64,000 bases of DNA from Rhodococcus opacus (GCF_012396235.1 NZ_JAAXPA010000030.1:44450-108449); one strand, 5' to 3'. Shown: positions 54,244 through 63,877, numbered from the stretch's first letter. A program made the numbers and translations. Notes: generated from the sequence alone by a model not told the origin.

Positions 54244-55143
54244 CTAGCGAGCCACGGATTTCAGGGAAGCCGGGCGGCTGGACTCGTGGGTGTGGAACAG
54301 GAAACGCGACATCGCAGGGGTCATGGTGGAATCTTTACGGCGGATGAACAGGGTTTCCGCGCGCGAGTCGGCCGGCGCGAGGTGATGCACCTTCAACGCC
54401 GCCGCCAACGGCGAAGTGGTCACCACGCCCAGCGGCAGCAGGGTCACGCCCATCCCCGCGGCCGCACACCCGAGGATGCCCTCGAGAGTTCCGAACTCGA
54501 GGACGTCCGGGCTCGGCACTCCGTGCTGCTCGAAGAGCCGTTCCAGGCGGGCCCGGTAGGCGCAGCCGGCCCGGAGGACGAGAACCTTGTGCCGCCGGCC
54601 ATCGGTCATTACGGAGTCCAGATCGGCCACGCGAACACCGCTCACCAGCACGAGTTGCTCGATGAAGACCTGCTCGGCGACCAGGTCCGGATGCCGTACC
54701 GGGCCGCAGACGAACGCGCCGTCGAGTCGATGCTCGATCACCTGGGTGGTCAGCGCGTCGGTGGTGTCGGTCGCCAAGGTGAAGTCGACTCGGGGGCACT
54801 CGTCGCTGAAGGCGGCCAGCACCCCGGGGAGCCGCAACCCGGCGGTGGTCTCCATGGAGCCGATCGCCAGTCGTCCACCCGGCTCGTGATCGTCGCTGAC
54901 GACCTGCGTCACTTCCCGCACGAGCTGAGTGATCTGTTCGGCATAGGGCAGCAGACGTTCGCCGGAGTTCGTCAGGGTCACCCCACGGGCATGGCGGCGG
55001 AACAGTTCCACACCGAGTTCGTCTTCGAGCGCGCGGATCCGTGAGCTGATGTTCGACTGAACCGTCAGTAGTTCCTTCGATGCCCGGGAGATTCCGCCGG
55101 CGCGGGCCACGGCCAGGAAGAAGTTCAGATCGCCGATGTCCAT
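54244..55143 (-). CDS. LysR-family transcriptional regulator 1
   Basis: A 299-residue LysR protein: the helix-turn-helix begins MDIGDLNFFLAVARAGGISR and continues with KELLTVQSNISSRIRALEDE. The C-terminal co-inducer domain is complete (FTLATDTTDALTTQVIEHRL ... GMGVTLLPLGVV). It starts 5 bases after the nitronate monooxygenase stop and is followed by the MFS gene, so the three minus-strand genes form one unit. It probably controls the MFS exporter or the monooxygenase. Confidence 0.88.
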   Translation of the reverse strand: MDIGDLNFFLAVARAGGISRASKELLTVQSNISSRIRALEDELGVELFRRHARGVTLTNSGERLLPYAEQITQLVREVTQVVSDDHEPGGRLAIGSMETTAGLRLPGVLAAFSDECPRVDFTLATDTTDALTTQVIEHRLDGAFVCGPVRHPDLVAEQVFIEQLVLVSGVRVADLDSVMTDGRRHKVLVLRAGCAYRARLERLFEQHGVPSPDVLEFGTLEGILGCAAAGMGVTLLPLGVVTTSPLAAALKVHHLAPADSRAETLFIRRKDSTMTPAMSRFLFHTHESSRPASLKSVAR

Positions 55144-55148
55144 GAGAA

Positions 55149-56222
55149 TTACCGCGTTTCACTCCACAGGTCCCGAACGATCTCCCCTGCGGGGGCCGAA
55201 CGAGCACTGCGATAGCCGGTGCCGGCCCAGAGTGCGAGGCCGTGCGGGTCGCCGGCGGCGCCTGCTGCGGCCCGCAGCCCACTGGTTAGCAGGTGTACCT
55301 GTGGATATGCCGCCACCGCGTGAGCATCGAAGTCGGTGATGAAGTCATTGACCAGGCCACGCGCGGGACGACCGGAGAACGCGCGGGTGACGACGGTGTC
55401 GGTGAAGCGGGCGTCGTGCAACGCGGCCCGGTGCGCGGGTTTGGTCCCTGCCTCGTCGGCGTCGAGGAGAGCGGTACCGATCTGGACGGCGGTGGCGCCG
55501 GCCGCGAGTGCCGCCGCGACGTCTGCTGCGGTCGCGATCCCACCCGCCGCGATGATGGGAAGGTCGATTGCCGAGCGGGCCGCCTCGACCAATTCCCTCG
55601 TCGAACGTGGGTCCGGCTCGGCGCCGGGGTCGAGCGTCGCCCGGTGCCCGCCCGCGTCGACTCCTTGTAGACCGATCGCGTCGACGCCCACCCCTGCGGC
55701 CGAGCACGCCTCGTCGACATCGGACACCGTGGCCACCACGGCGCTGCCGGCGTCGTGTAACCGATCGACGACGTCCCGCGGTGGAAGACCGAAGGTGAAC
55801 GACACCACGGGAACGGCAAGCTCGACCGCGAGGCCGACCTTGGCGTCGAAGGCGTCGTCGTCGAAGTCGACGACCTCCGGCAGCGACACCTGCCAGTGTT
55901 CCGCGAGTCGCTGCAGTCGCGCCCGATAGGCCTCCACCGCGGCACGGTCTGCCAGGGGGCGGCCGGGGACGAAAAGATTGAGTCCGAACGGTGCACTCGT
56001 CAGCGCGCGGACCGCGTCGACCTCACGCCGAACCGCATCGACGGTCTTGTACCCGGCCGCGAGGAAACCGAGGCCACCGGCGGACGAGACCGCGGCAACG
56101 AGCTCGGGCGTGCTCGGCCCTCCTGCCATGGGCGCCCCGATGATGGGAATTCGGAGGCCGTCCTCGAGATCGAACACCAGGATCCTTTCGGTCGATGTGT
56201 GCGTGGTCTTTCCGTTTCTCAT
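55149..56222 (-). CDS. Nitronate monooxygenase-like FMN enzyme 1
   Basis: A 357-residue TIM-barrel flavoprotein of the nitronate monooxygenase (2-nitropropane dioxygenase) family. FMN/phosphate-binding parts: PIIGAPMAGGPSTPELVAAV, GLQGVDAGGHR and PIIAAGGIATAADVAAALAAGA followed by AVQIGTALLDADEAG. The family oxidises alkyl nitronates, including propionate 3-nitronate, with O2. The start at 56222 is the outermost; an internal start near VFDLEDGLRIP would remove about 15 residues. It is divergent from LysR regulator 2 across about 60 bases, the classic layout for LysR control. Confidence 0.85.
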   Translation of the reverse strand: MRNGKTTHTSTERILVFDLEDGLRIPIIGAPMAGGPSTPELVAAVSSAGGLGFLAAGYKTVDAVRREVDAVRALTSAPFGLNLFVPGRPLADRAAVEAYRARLQRLAEHWQVSLPEVVDFDDDAFDAKVGLAVELAVPVVSFTFGLPPRDVVDRLHDAGSAVVATVSDVDEACSAAGVGVDAIGLQGVDAGGHRATLDPGAEPDPRSTRELVEAARSAIDLPIIAAGGIATAADVAAALAAGATAVQIGTALLDADEAGTKPAHRAALHDARFTDTVVTRAFSGRPARGLVNDFITDFDAHAVAAYPQVHLLTSGLRAAAGAAGDPHGLALWAGTGYRSARSAPAGEIVRDLWSETR

Positions 56223-56282
56223 CGTGCACCGCCGCAGTGCGGAGCGGAAATGCCTCTTCGGCCGGATCTATGCTTGGGAGTT

Positions 56283-57152
56283 ATGTCCATCGAACTGCGG
56301 CATCTGCGGGCGGCCGTTGCGATCGCCGAGGCAGGCTCGTTCACCGCCGCGGCGAACGCTCTCCACATCACCCAGCCGGCGCTCACCCGAACGGTGCAGC
56401 AGCTCGAGACCTCACTCGGCGTGCGATTGTTCGACCGGACCTCGCGGGCACTTGCCCTCACCGAGGACGGTGCCGGGTTCGTCGAGAAGGTGCGCGTCAT
56501 CCTCGGCGATCTCGATTCCGCGGTTGCGCTGTACACCAACCGATCCCTCGTCCTCGGCTTCAGTTGGCTCCTGCCCGATCCGTGGGCGCAGCAGGTGATC
56601 GACGACGTCGAGAAGAATTCCCGCGCCACCGTCGTTCCGCGACGCTACGACGACCCCATCGCCGCACTGAACAACGCCACCGTGGACGCCGCCGTCGTCC
56701 GCCGGGATGTTCCCGGCGACGAGTTCGTACAACATCCACTGTTCGAGGAGCAGCGGATTGCGGCGGTCTCGACTGCGTCGCCTCTCGCGACCCGAGAATC
56801 GATCGACTGGGCCGAGTTCGGAACGCTTCCCCTGGTCATCAATACCCTCAGCGGCACCACATCCGAAGATCTGTGGCCGAACCACGACGGCCCGGTGGTG
56901 ACGTGCTCGAACTTCGACGACTGGCTCGAGTTGATCGCCGCCGATCGGGGTGTCGGCACGGTTCCCGAAGTGGCCCGCAGGCGGGTAACCCATCGGAACG
57001 TCCAGTTCATCCCGCTGGTCGGTGCGCCGCCCGCGGTCGTGAGGTTCGTGTACCGCCGCAACCGCGCGACGCCGCTGCTGCGAGTACTGCGGGACGCCGC
57101 GATCCGGCACTCTCCGCCACCCGGCAGTGCCACGGTCGGTCAACGCGACTGA
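56283..57152 (+). CDS. LysR-family transcriptional regulator 2
   Basis: A 289-residue LysR protein with helix-turn-helix MSIELRHLRAAVAIAEAGSF ... ALHITQPALTRTVQQLETSL and a full effector domain. It is divergent from nitronate monooxygenase 1 and so likely regulates it. Its 3' end overlaps the convergent PNPOx-like gene by 13 bases. Confidence 0.88.
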   Translation: MSIELRHLRAAVAIAEAGSFTAAANALHITQPALTRTVQQLETSLGVRLFDRTSRALALTEDGAGFVEKVRVILGDLDSAVALYTNRSLVLGFSWLLPDPWAQQVIDDVEKNSRATVVPRRYDDPIAALNNATVDAAVVRRDVPGDEFVQHPLFEEQRIAAVSTASPLATRESIDWAEFGTLPLVINTLSGTTSEDLWPNHDGPVVTCSNFDDWLELIAADRGVGTVPEVARRRVTHRNVQFIPLVGAPPAVVRFVYRRNRATPLLRVLRDAAIRHSPPPGSATVGQRD

Positions 57153-57829
57153 CCGTCGTCGGTGTGCCGGCGAAGCCGGGCGACATCCCGCTCCAGTTCT
57201 GCATTGCGGGATCGCAGTCGTTCGATTTCTTCCTGTAGACCCTTGCGGGCCAACGTGAGCGACTCCCGCATGCGCGCCTCGCCGTACTTCGGCGGGATGT
57301 TCTTCGTGCAGTTCCGGTCGAGGGCCTCGACGTGGATGACGAACGCGCGATCGCATCCGGCCTTACCTGACCCGCCGGGTGTGGTGAGGAGCCGGGCGAT
57401 GAGATCCGGATCGTCGGCACGCTCGACGACCTCGGCTCGACCGTAGACTTTGACTCTGGTACGGGTGGGGTAGTCGATGAAGAAGAGAGCCACTCGGTCG
57501 TTCTCGTCGAGGTTGCCGACCGTGACGAACTGCTGATTTCCCGAGTAGTCCGCCAGCGCAATCGTCGTCGGGTCCGGCACGTGCACGAAGCCGGGCGGGC
57601 CGCCTCGGAGTTGGATATAGGGCCACCCCGAGGGTGTCACGGTTGCGATGAAGAACGAATCGGTGACTCGGATCAGGGCAGTGACGCGGGTGTCCAGTTC
57701 GTCGGGCAGGCCTGGGTCGTCCTCCTGCGCCCGCATGCCCCCGTACCAGTTGATACTCCCCGTCACCTTCTGCCGCTCGGCCACCGGAGCAGTGAACGCG
57801 ATCGCGCCGTACCGGGTCGGGTGTCTCAT
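57140..57829 (-). CDS. Pyridoxamine-phosphate-oxidase-like flavoprotein with coiled-coil tail
   Basis: A 229-residue split-barrel flavoprotein of the PNPOx-like group. Core: FFIATVTPSGWPYIQLRGGP, IALADYSGNQQFVTVGNL and VALFFIDYPTRTRVKVYG. The last 35 residues (LQEEIERLRSRNAELERDVA...) form a heptad-patterned coiled coil, likely for oligomerisation. Such proteins may be FMN or F420-type reductases or binding proteins; the activity is not known. The ATG overlaps the stop of the MHS transporter gene (ATGA), so the two are coupled. Confidence 0.82.
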   Translation of the reverse strand: MRHPTRYGAIAFTAPVAERQKVTGSINWYGGMRAQEDDPGLPDELDTRVTALIRVTDSFFIATVTPSGWPYIQLRGGPPGFVHVPDPTTIALADYSGNQQFVTVGNLDENDRVALFFIDYPTRTRVKVYGRAEVVERADDPDLIARLLTTPGGSGKAGCDRAFVIHVEALDRNCTKNIPPKYGEARMRESLTLARKGLQEEIERLRSRNAELERDVARLRRHTDDGQSR

Positions 57830-59202
57830 GACGAGTACTCGGAATCGATCTGCTTCCACGCCCTCCGGACTATCGGGCTGTCCACGCCGCGCCGCAACGT
57901 CAGCACGAACACCACTGCGGTGACCGTGGTTACCGCGATGGGATAGATCAGCCCGGCGAGCACGTTCCCGGTCGCGGAGTTGAGCGAGAGCGCCACCAGA
58001 GGGGTGAAGCCACCGAACACGCCGGTCCCGATGTGGTACGCCAGCGACAGTCCGGTGTAGCGGATCTGTGGTGGGAACAATTCGGACAGGAATGCCGCGG
58101 TGGGCCCGTAGACCATGGTGACGACGATGACCTGAATCGTCAGCGGCACGATCATCTGGATGTGGTGGCCCTCGACCGCGGCGTCCCGGACCCACTGGAA
58201 CAGCGGGAGGTAGCCGACTGCCGAAAGTACCAAGCCGCACAGGATGATCCGAGTCCGTCCATACCTGTCGGACATCTTGCCGAAGACGACGAAGAACGGT
58301 GTCGCGATGACCAGGGCGATTCCGACCGAGACATTCGCGGTGAGGAAGTCGATCTTCAAGATCGTCTGCAGGAAGTACAGCGTGTAGAACTGGCTGGTGT
58401 ACCAGGCAACTCCCAGCCCGGCCGTGATTCCGAAGAGCACGACGAGCAGCAACGCGAAGGCCGGCTTGTGCGCAACCGCATCCTTGATCGGTGAACGCGA
58501 GAGGTTTCCGCTCCGTCGCATCTCCTCGAACACCGGCGATTCGTGCATCTTCATGCGGATCTTCAGCGAGAACAACACCAGGACCGCGGACAGGAGGAAC
58601 GGAATCCGCCAGCCCCACACACTGAATGCCTCCTCGCCCAAGCCGACCCGGCAGAGCACGATGACGCCGATCGACAGGAGGAGGCCACCGGTCGCGGTGG
58701 TCTGGAGAACACTGGTGAGGGCTCCGCGTTTCCTCGCCGGCGAATTCTCCGCGATGTAAACGACTGCGCCCCCGTACTCTCCGCCGATCGCGAGACCCTG
58801 CAGCAGCCGCAACATCACCAGCAGTATCGGCGCCAGAATCCCGATGTGGTCATAGGTGGGCATCAGTCCGAGCATCGTGGTGGCGCCGCCCATGATGAGC
58901 AACGTCGTCATGAACGTCTTCTTACGGCCGACGCGGTCCCCCATTCTGCCGAACACCATGGCGCCGATGGGGCGTACGACGAAACCCGTGCCGAAGGCGG
59001 CAATCGTGACGAGAAGTGCTGCGGTTCCGTTTCCTTCGGGAAAGAACATCCCGGAGAAGACGACTGCGAGACTGCCGTAGATGTAGAAGTCGTACCATTC
59101 GATCAACGTTCCGACACTCGACGCGGTGATGATCTTGCGAAGGCTGCTCTTCGCGACACCGCTCGCGAGAGCGGGTGGTGAAACGGACTGGCTGGTGGTC
59201 AT
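57826..59202 (-). CDS. MHS-family metabolite:H+ symporter
   Basis: A 458-residue 12-helix transporter of the metabolite:H+ symporter group (ProP/ShiA/KgtP type). Markers: ASSVGTLIEWYDFYIYGSLA in helix 1, FGRMGDRVGRKKTFM between helices 2 and 3 and LQGLAIGGEYGGAVVYIAE in helix 5. It imports small acids or amino-acid-like solutes with protons. It is translationally coupled to the PNPOx-like gene and preceded by nitronate monooxygenase 2 on the same strand (58 bases), giving a three-gene operon. Confidence 0.88.
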   Translation of the reverse strand: MTTSQSVSPPALASGVAKSSLRKIITASSVGTLIEWYDFYIYGSLAVVFSGMFFPEGNGTAALLVTIAAFGTGFVVRPIGAMVFGRMGDRVGRKKTFMTTLLIMGGATTMLGLMPTYDHIGILAPILLVMLRLLQGLAIGGEYGGAVVYIAENSPARKRGALTSVLQTTATGGLLLSIGVIVLCRVGLGEEAFSVWGWRIPFLLSAVLVLFSLKIRMKMHESPVFEEMRRSGNLSRSPIKDAVAHKPAFALLLVVLFGITAGLGVAWYTSQFYTLYFLQTILKIDFLTANVSVGIALVIATPFFVVFGKMSDRYGRTRIILCGLVLSAVGYLPLFQWVRDAAVEGHHIQMIVPLTIQVIVVTMVYGPTAAFLSELFPPQIRYTGLSLAYHIGTGVFGGFTPLVALSLNSATGNVLAGLIYPIAVTTVTAVVFVLTLRRGVDSPIVRRAWKQIDSEYSS

Positions 59203-59260
59203 GGGGAATCCTTCTCCGGGACGCGCGGGGTGAGGGTTGGCGAGGTCGCACCGATGGGCG

Positions 59261-60250
59261 TTAGGAGCCGATCGCCGCCAAGTCGTGGGACGTGCGGCCC
59301 AGGATGGCGTCGGCGGTGTCGACCATGTCATCGATGATCGACACGACGGTGTCAACACGATCGATCTGTCCGACGACCTCACCGACGATCAGATTCGCGA
59401 CGTCGTAGTCCTCGGCCTTCACTGCTGCCCGGAATTGCTCCTGCTTCTCCTGAAGCACGCCCCGGAGGCCGGACTCGTCGCCGTGCCATCGGCGGATGAA
59501 GTCGTTGTGCAGGACTCGGCCCGTGTATCGAGTCGGCCAGGGCTTCTCACGCACGATGTCGAAGGCGCTCTGTCTGATCGTGTCGTCCCCACTCGCCCGT
59601 AAGGCACGGTGCTGGGCCGCGCGGGGAATTGCCGCCTCCTCGGCCGCCCAGAACCTGGTCCCGACGAGGGCACCGTCCGCTCCGAGGGCGAGCGCGGCCG
59701 CCAGGCCTCGGCCGTCGCCGATTCCACCGGCTGCCAGCAGCATTACCTCCGGGGCCTCCCGCGCGAGAAAGTCGGCGATCTCCGGCACCAGGGTGAACGT
59801 CGATCGGGTTCCTGTTCCATGACCGCCCGCCTCTCCCCCTTGAGCAGCGATCACGTTCGCACCTACAACCACCGCCCGGCGCGCTTGTTCGAGATTGTGC
59901 ACCTGGCAGATCAGCGGGATACCCGCGGCACGAATCGCAGGCGCATGCGGTGCCGGGTCGCTGAAGGAGAGGAAAATGGCCGCCGGACGGTGGCCGATCG
60001 CCTTCTCGAGGAGTTGGGGCTGCTGCGCCATGGACCAGGTGATGAAGCCACAGCCGACCGCCTCGGTCGTCACGCGGTCGAACTGATCGTGCAACCAGGA
60101 CTCGTCGCCGTATCCGCCGCCGATCAATCCCAGCCCACCTGCCTCGGCCACGGCAGAAGCCAATCTCCAATCGGAGACGTAATCCATCGGTGCAAGGACG
60201 ATGGGGTGTTCGATTCCGAATTTCTCGGTCAGGCGATTCTGCAAACGCAT
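59261..60250 (-). CDS. Nitronate monooxygenase-like FMN enzyme 2
   Basis: A 329-residue TIM-barrel FMN protein of the same family as that at 55149. Features: HPIVLAPMDYVSDWRLASAV, VIAAQGGEAGGHGTGTRSTF, and LLAAGGIGDGRGLAAALALG followed by ADGALVGTRFWAAEEA. It heads the operon with the MHS symporter and the PNPOx-like protein. ATG 60250 (MRLQNRLTEKFG) fits the family start. The transporter next to it suggests that an imported compound is oxidised here. Confidence 0.87.
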   Translation of the reverse strand: MRLQNRLTEKFGIEHPIVLAPMDYVSDWRLASAVAEAGGLGLIGGGYGDESWLHDQFDRVTTEAVGCGFITWSMAQQPQLLEKAIGHRPAAIFLSFSDPAPHAPAIRAAGIPLICQVHNLEQARRAVVVGANVIAAQGGEAGGHGTGTRSTFTLVPEIADFLAREAPEVMLLAAGGIGDGRGLAAALALGADGALVGTRFWAAEEAAIPRAAQHRALRASGDDTIRQSAFDIVREKPWPTRYTGRVLHNDFIRRWHGDESGLRGVLQEKQEQFRAAVKAEDYDVANLIVGEVVGQIDRVDTVVSIIDDMVDTADAILGRTSHDLAAIGS

Positions 60251-60548
60251 GCTGGGCTCCTCCACAAATTTCCGACGTGTCGCAGTGTGTCCCACGTGCT
60301 GCACGTCACACCGGACGGCTTTGCGACAACGCTAGAACCCGGCCGAACAGCGGTCCAACAGTTTGTACCGATACCTGCGTTCTCCAGAACAGAACGCTCG
60401 CGCGACCGTACGGACTCGTGAAATTCTCTGTCCTGCACTGCACTAGACTACGGACCACTCGAGCAACCGAAGGGCCGAGCTCCCGCACTTCGATACGGGA
60501 CAGGTCGATCTGGGTTACCGTGAACATCGACTTGCCGAGGGAGCGATC
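60251..60548. other. Divergent intergenic region
   Basis: A 298-bp gap between nitronate monooxygenase 2 and the secreted-like protein at 60549. No gene or clear palindrome is seen; both promoters should lie here. Confidence 0.5.
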
Positions 60549-61874
60549 ATGGTCGAGGACGGTGCCCGGAGATGGCGCGACAGCACATGGTTCGACGTGG
60601 TCGTCATCCTCTCGACCATCGCCGCCGGAACCGTGGTGGCCGGCCTGCTGAACGACCCTGGGACCGGTGAGCCCACCGCCGACCGCGAGTACTCCTACGT
60701 TTTCGAAGCCGCGCCGTACCCGGCGCAGATTCCGGGGTGCGATGTAGTCGAGCCGCCCTCGGACCCTGAACGCGTCAACTTCGCCACCGTCGGGTCGGGC
60801 GAGTACGACAATCCGAAGTATCCGTGGTTCTCGATGGCGAAGGCGGCGGCGATGACGCAGGCCGCCATCGACGCGCTACCGAACTCGACGGAGTTGGCTT
60901 TCGCCAGTCAAAGCCAGTCCCTTCAGTTCGAGCCGATCGCCGATTACGACCCCTCCAACTTCCCGCAGGAGGGGGACGCGGACCTGTTCAGCGGGTCGAC
61001 CAACGCCCGCGGCTCGCTGGTCCGAGACGGGCACGTCGGTACCGTGACCGTCGATGTCCGGGCATGGGACCGCCCCATCCTGCCGTGCGTGGCAGGAGCG
61101 CTGGATCGACGCGACACCCGCCCGGACGGCACGGTGCTCGATTCGCTGGACACCTGGTACGAGATCAACGGCGTCCGCACACTCGAACGAACTGTCGTCG
61201 CTTACCATCCCGATGGCACCCGGATCGTGGCTACCGCCAGCGACGCCGACAACACCGACCCGAAGGCGCGCACCCGGCACAGCGGACAGATCCCGTTGAC
61301 CCTCGAGGAATTGACCGCGATCGCCACCATCCCGTCCCTGACGGTGACGGCGCCGGTCATCCCGGCCGTGCCGCTGATGCCATCGTGCGGCGCAGACACC
61401 GATGGGAACGGGCCGGAGCTGACCCCCGAGAAAGTGGCCCGTCTCGATCGGGCACTCGAAGCCCGGTGGGCGACCATGCCGGGCAACAACGACCTCGCCC
61501 TGGATCGGCCGATCGGATCACTTCGATTGACCGACTTCGGCAAGGACAACGTCTGCGAGGTGATCACCGTGACATCGGCCGCCGGAGAGGGGCGCCTGGA
61601 TATCGCCGTCGTCAGTGGCCGGTCCGCGCCGTCACCGCAGGATGAGTACCTGAACGAGATCAATCCGGATCGCATCACCACCACGTCGCCGGACGGAGCC
61701 ACCGTCACCCGCGCGGACTACCCCGCCAACGGCGGCAGCGCCTACTTCTCGATCACTCTCCCCTCCACCCAACAGGTCATCATCAGCACCACCCCCATCG
61801 GAGGGTCCATCGTGCCGATGACATTGGAGCAGATCGAATACCTGGCCACCGCACCCGAACTCGACCTGGACTGA
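60549..61874 (+). CDS. Membrane-anchored extracytoplasmic protein of unknown function
   Basis: A 441-residue protein with one N-terminal hydrophobic helix (residues 14-34, FDVVVILSTIAAGTVVAGLL) and a large extracytoplasmic part. It appears to contain two similar halves, each with a Thr-rich beta-strand pattern and a segment ending MTLEQIEYLAT or LTLEELTAIAT. Four or five Cys (PGCDVVEPP, LPCVAG, MPSCGAD, DNVCEV) are placed for disulfides. No catalytic motif or family is recognised. It stands alone on the plus strand. Confidence 0.7.
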   Translation: MVEDGARRWRDSTWFDVVVILSTIAAGTVVAGLLNDPGTGEPTADREYSYVFEAAPYPAQIPGCDVVEPPSDPERVNFATVGSGEYDNPKYPWFSMAKAAAMTQAAIDALPNSTELAFASQSQSLQFEPIADYDPSNFPQEGDADLFSGSTNARGSLVRDGHVGTVTVDVRAWDRPILPCVAGALDRRDTRPDGTVLDSLDTWYEINGVRTLERTVVAYHPDGTRIVATASDADNTDPKARTRHSGQIPLTLEELTAIATIPSLTVTAPVIPAVPLMPSCGADTDGNGPELTPEKVARLDRALEARWATMPGNNDLALDRPIGSLRLTDFGKDNVCEVITVTSAAGEGRLDIAVVSGRSAPSPQDEYLNEINPDRITTTSPDGATVTRADYPANGGSAYFSITLPSTQQVIISTTPIGGSIVPMTLEQIEYLATAPELDLD

Positions 61875-62065
61875 GAACCCGAGTACCGGGACGCACGTGC
61901 CGCCGTCGATGGCACTGCGAGCGGTCACCAGACAGTCGCTTTCACCACCGGCCCCCGCGGCCACCGTGCCCGGGAGGTCCACGCGTAGGGGTCCGTAATC
62001 GACAGCCGCGCGCGGCATTCCCGATACCGGTATTGATCCGATTGCTTCGGACGAGGTCCCGAACG

Positions 62066-62521
62066 CTAATCGGCGACCAACTGCGCCCTTCCGGAAGTTC
62101 GCCCGAAGCTTTGTTCTCGCTGCCGTCCGATGACATACCGGCCAGGGGCGATGCCGGTGGCTCCGTGCTCGGGGTGGATGAGGTAAGCCGTCGCTCGGCT
62201 GTCGAGGATACCGAGCGCGAGACGCCTGGGGTCGTTGACGGGCGTCGACCATGTGCAGCCCCCTTCGTCAGCGACCAGGCTGTGTGGGTTCCCGCCAGCA
62301 GCACTACGCAGCAACTCCACTCCCGAGAGCGGTACGTTCTCCGACCGTGTCCACGGAGCGGACGAGACGATGTCGGCGAGAAGCGAATACGGGATCACGA
62401 TGAGATCTCCCTGTGCCTGCAGACCGTCGACGACGGGTATGGACACTTCCTGGGCGAGATAGTCGAACACATCGAGGCCGGTGAGGGCAGTGAGAGCGGA
62501 CAAGGTCATGGTTGCATTCAT
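62066..62521 (-). CDS. Uncharacterised protein downstream of DUF6745
   Basis: A 151-residue protein beginning MNATMTLSALTALTGLDVFD, with a central VIPYSLLADIVSSAPWTR and a C-terminal basic segment. The ATG at 62521 has GAAGGTG 7 bases upstream, which favours it over an upstream GTG. It lies 42 bases after the DUF6745 gene and should be co-transcribed with it. No family is recognised and no signal peptide or membrane helix is convincing. Confidence 0.6.
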   Translation of the reverse strand: MNATMTLSALTALTGLDVFDYLAQEVSIPVVDGLQAQGDLIVIPYSLLADIVSSAPWTRSENVPLSGVELLRSAAGGNPHSLVADEGGCTWSTPVNDPRRLALGILDSRATAYLIHPEHGATGIAPGRYVIGRQREQSFGRTSGRAQLVAD

Positions 62522-62563
62522 GCGAGTCACCTTCGAGTTCAGGGAGTCAGGTTTCGGTCTTGT

Positions 62564-63796
62564 TCAGGTGCGACGAACGAGGCGGGCGTAGTCGGCGCCG
62601 CCGAGGCCGTAGGTCCAGCCCGCGGCGTCCAGTGCGGATGAGATCCATGTGGGCACGTGAAGCCCGTATTGTCGCCGACGTCCGTCGCGTTCGGGAGAAC
62701 CGTTGATCGCGAGCAGGATACGGCCAGTGCGCCCCCAGCCGTCCGGGGTCGCGTAGAGCCGCAGGGTGCAACCGGCATTGCCGGGATCGTCGGCTTGGTC
62801 GACCAGCGCGAGGTCGGCCGTATCGATGTAGTTGTCCCACCCGATGCGCTCGATCGCGCATCGGCGAATCTCGACATTGCGTTCGCGCGCGATGCGTTCG
62901 GCAGTCGGGTCGCGGACGACCCAGTCCGGGACGACGGTTCCGTGCAGAACGAACACTGCATCGCCGTCTTGGAATTCGAGCGCCGGGGAATCCGAGTGGT
63001 GCAGCCGGTGTTCGTTGTGCACACGACCCGGTATGGGCTCGGAATGAAGGGTGGTGGGACGCTCTGCCATGACACATACGCCGTCGAACGCCCACCACCA
63101 CCCGGTTGCACCGGTCAACGCGATGTTGGCGTCGAGTAGTGCATCGTCGTGGGAGTGGAAGTTCGCGAGGCCGAGCCGACGGTACGTGTCGTAGTAGGCG
63201 ACTCGGTGGGCTTCTTGTTGTCCGTACCAGGTGACACCGAGGACGGCTGGAGGCAGAAGCGTCCGTATCGCAGCTGCAACCCCGTCGAAAAGCGTGATGT
63301 GCAGCGAATCCCAGACGGTAGCTCGGATGATCCGATCGGGGCTGATGCCGACGCGGGCGGCATCCGCAGGCGGCTTCACCCGTGCGGTCTCGACCGCCCG
63401 GCGTTCGTTCGGCCAGTCGGATATCCTCCGCTTGATGCGTGCGTCCATACGTTTGCGTGATTCCGACAGCATGGTTGCGATACCGGCGGTAGCGCCACGG
63501 ATTCCGTTGCCCTCGAGCGACATCGGCATCGCCAGGCCCTCGGCGGCGATCAGGCTCGATCCGGCTGAGGGAGACGGAACCCAGACGAACTCCGGCTCGC
63601 GGGATTTTGATTGTCGATACAGCTGCGCGACAGCCGATTCCGCAGTGGTGCGATCGGAGGGGTGTGCGCACAGCCCGTGCGTGAGCCATGCATCGCGCAC
63701 GGCCTCGACCACGAGAATGTAGTCGGAGAGGGGATCAGCGTTCTCGGTGAATGCCGCTCGGGGTCGAGCCGCCGAGCGAAACGGGGCGGCGCTCAC
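62564..63796 (-). CDS. DUF6745-type protein
   Basis: A 410-residue protein whose second half carries the DUF6745 pattern: HNEHRLHHSDSPALEFQDGD, FVLHGTVVPDWVVRDPTAER and EIRRCAIERIGWDNYI. The first half has YILVVEAVRDAWLTHGLCAH and a helical region. The family's function is unknown; such proteins often sit near phage or recoded loci. The GTG start at 63796 has no striking ribosome binding site. It forms a two-gene unit with the smaller protein downstream and abuts a new IS end. Confidence 0.7.
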   Translation of the reverse strand: MSAAPFRSAARPRAAFTENADPLSDYILVVEAVRDAWLTHGLCAHPSDRTTAESAVAQLYRQSKSREPEFVWVPSPSAGSSLIAAEGLAMPMSLEGNGIRGATAGIATMLSESRKRMDARIKRRISDWPNERRAVETARVKPPADAARVGISPDRIIRATVWDSLHITLFDGVAAAIRTLLPPAVLGVTWYGQQEAHRVAYYDTYRRLGLANFHSHDDALLDANIALTGATGWWWAFDGVCVMAERPTTLHSEPIPGRVHNEHRLHHSDSPALEFQDGDAVFVLHGTVVPDWVVRDPTAERIARERNVEIRRCAIERIGWDNYIDTADLALVDQADDPGNAGCTLRLYATPDGWGRTGRILLAINGSPERDGRRRQYGLHVPTWISSALDAAGWTYGLGGADYARLVRRT

Positions 63797-63877
63797 GCGA
63801 CGGTGGCGGTGTCCGCCTTTCCGGTAGTCATAGTTCTAGAGCCTGACACGAGGACGCGGCGAGCGCAAGGCCCCGCG

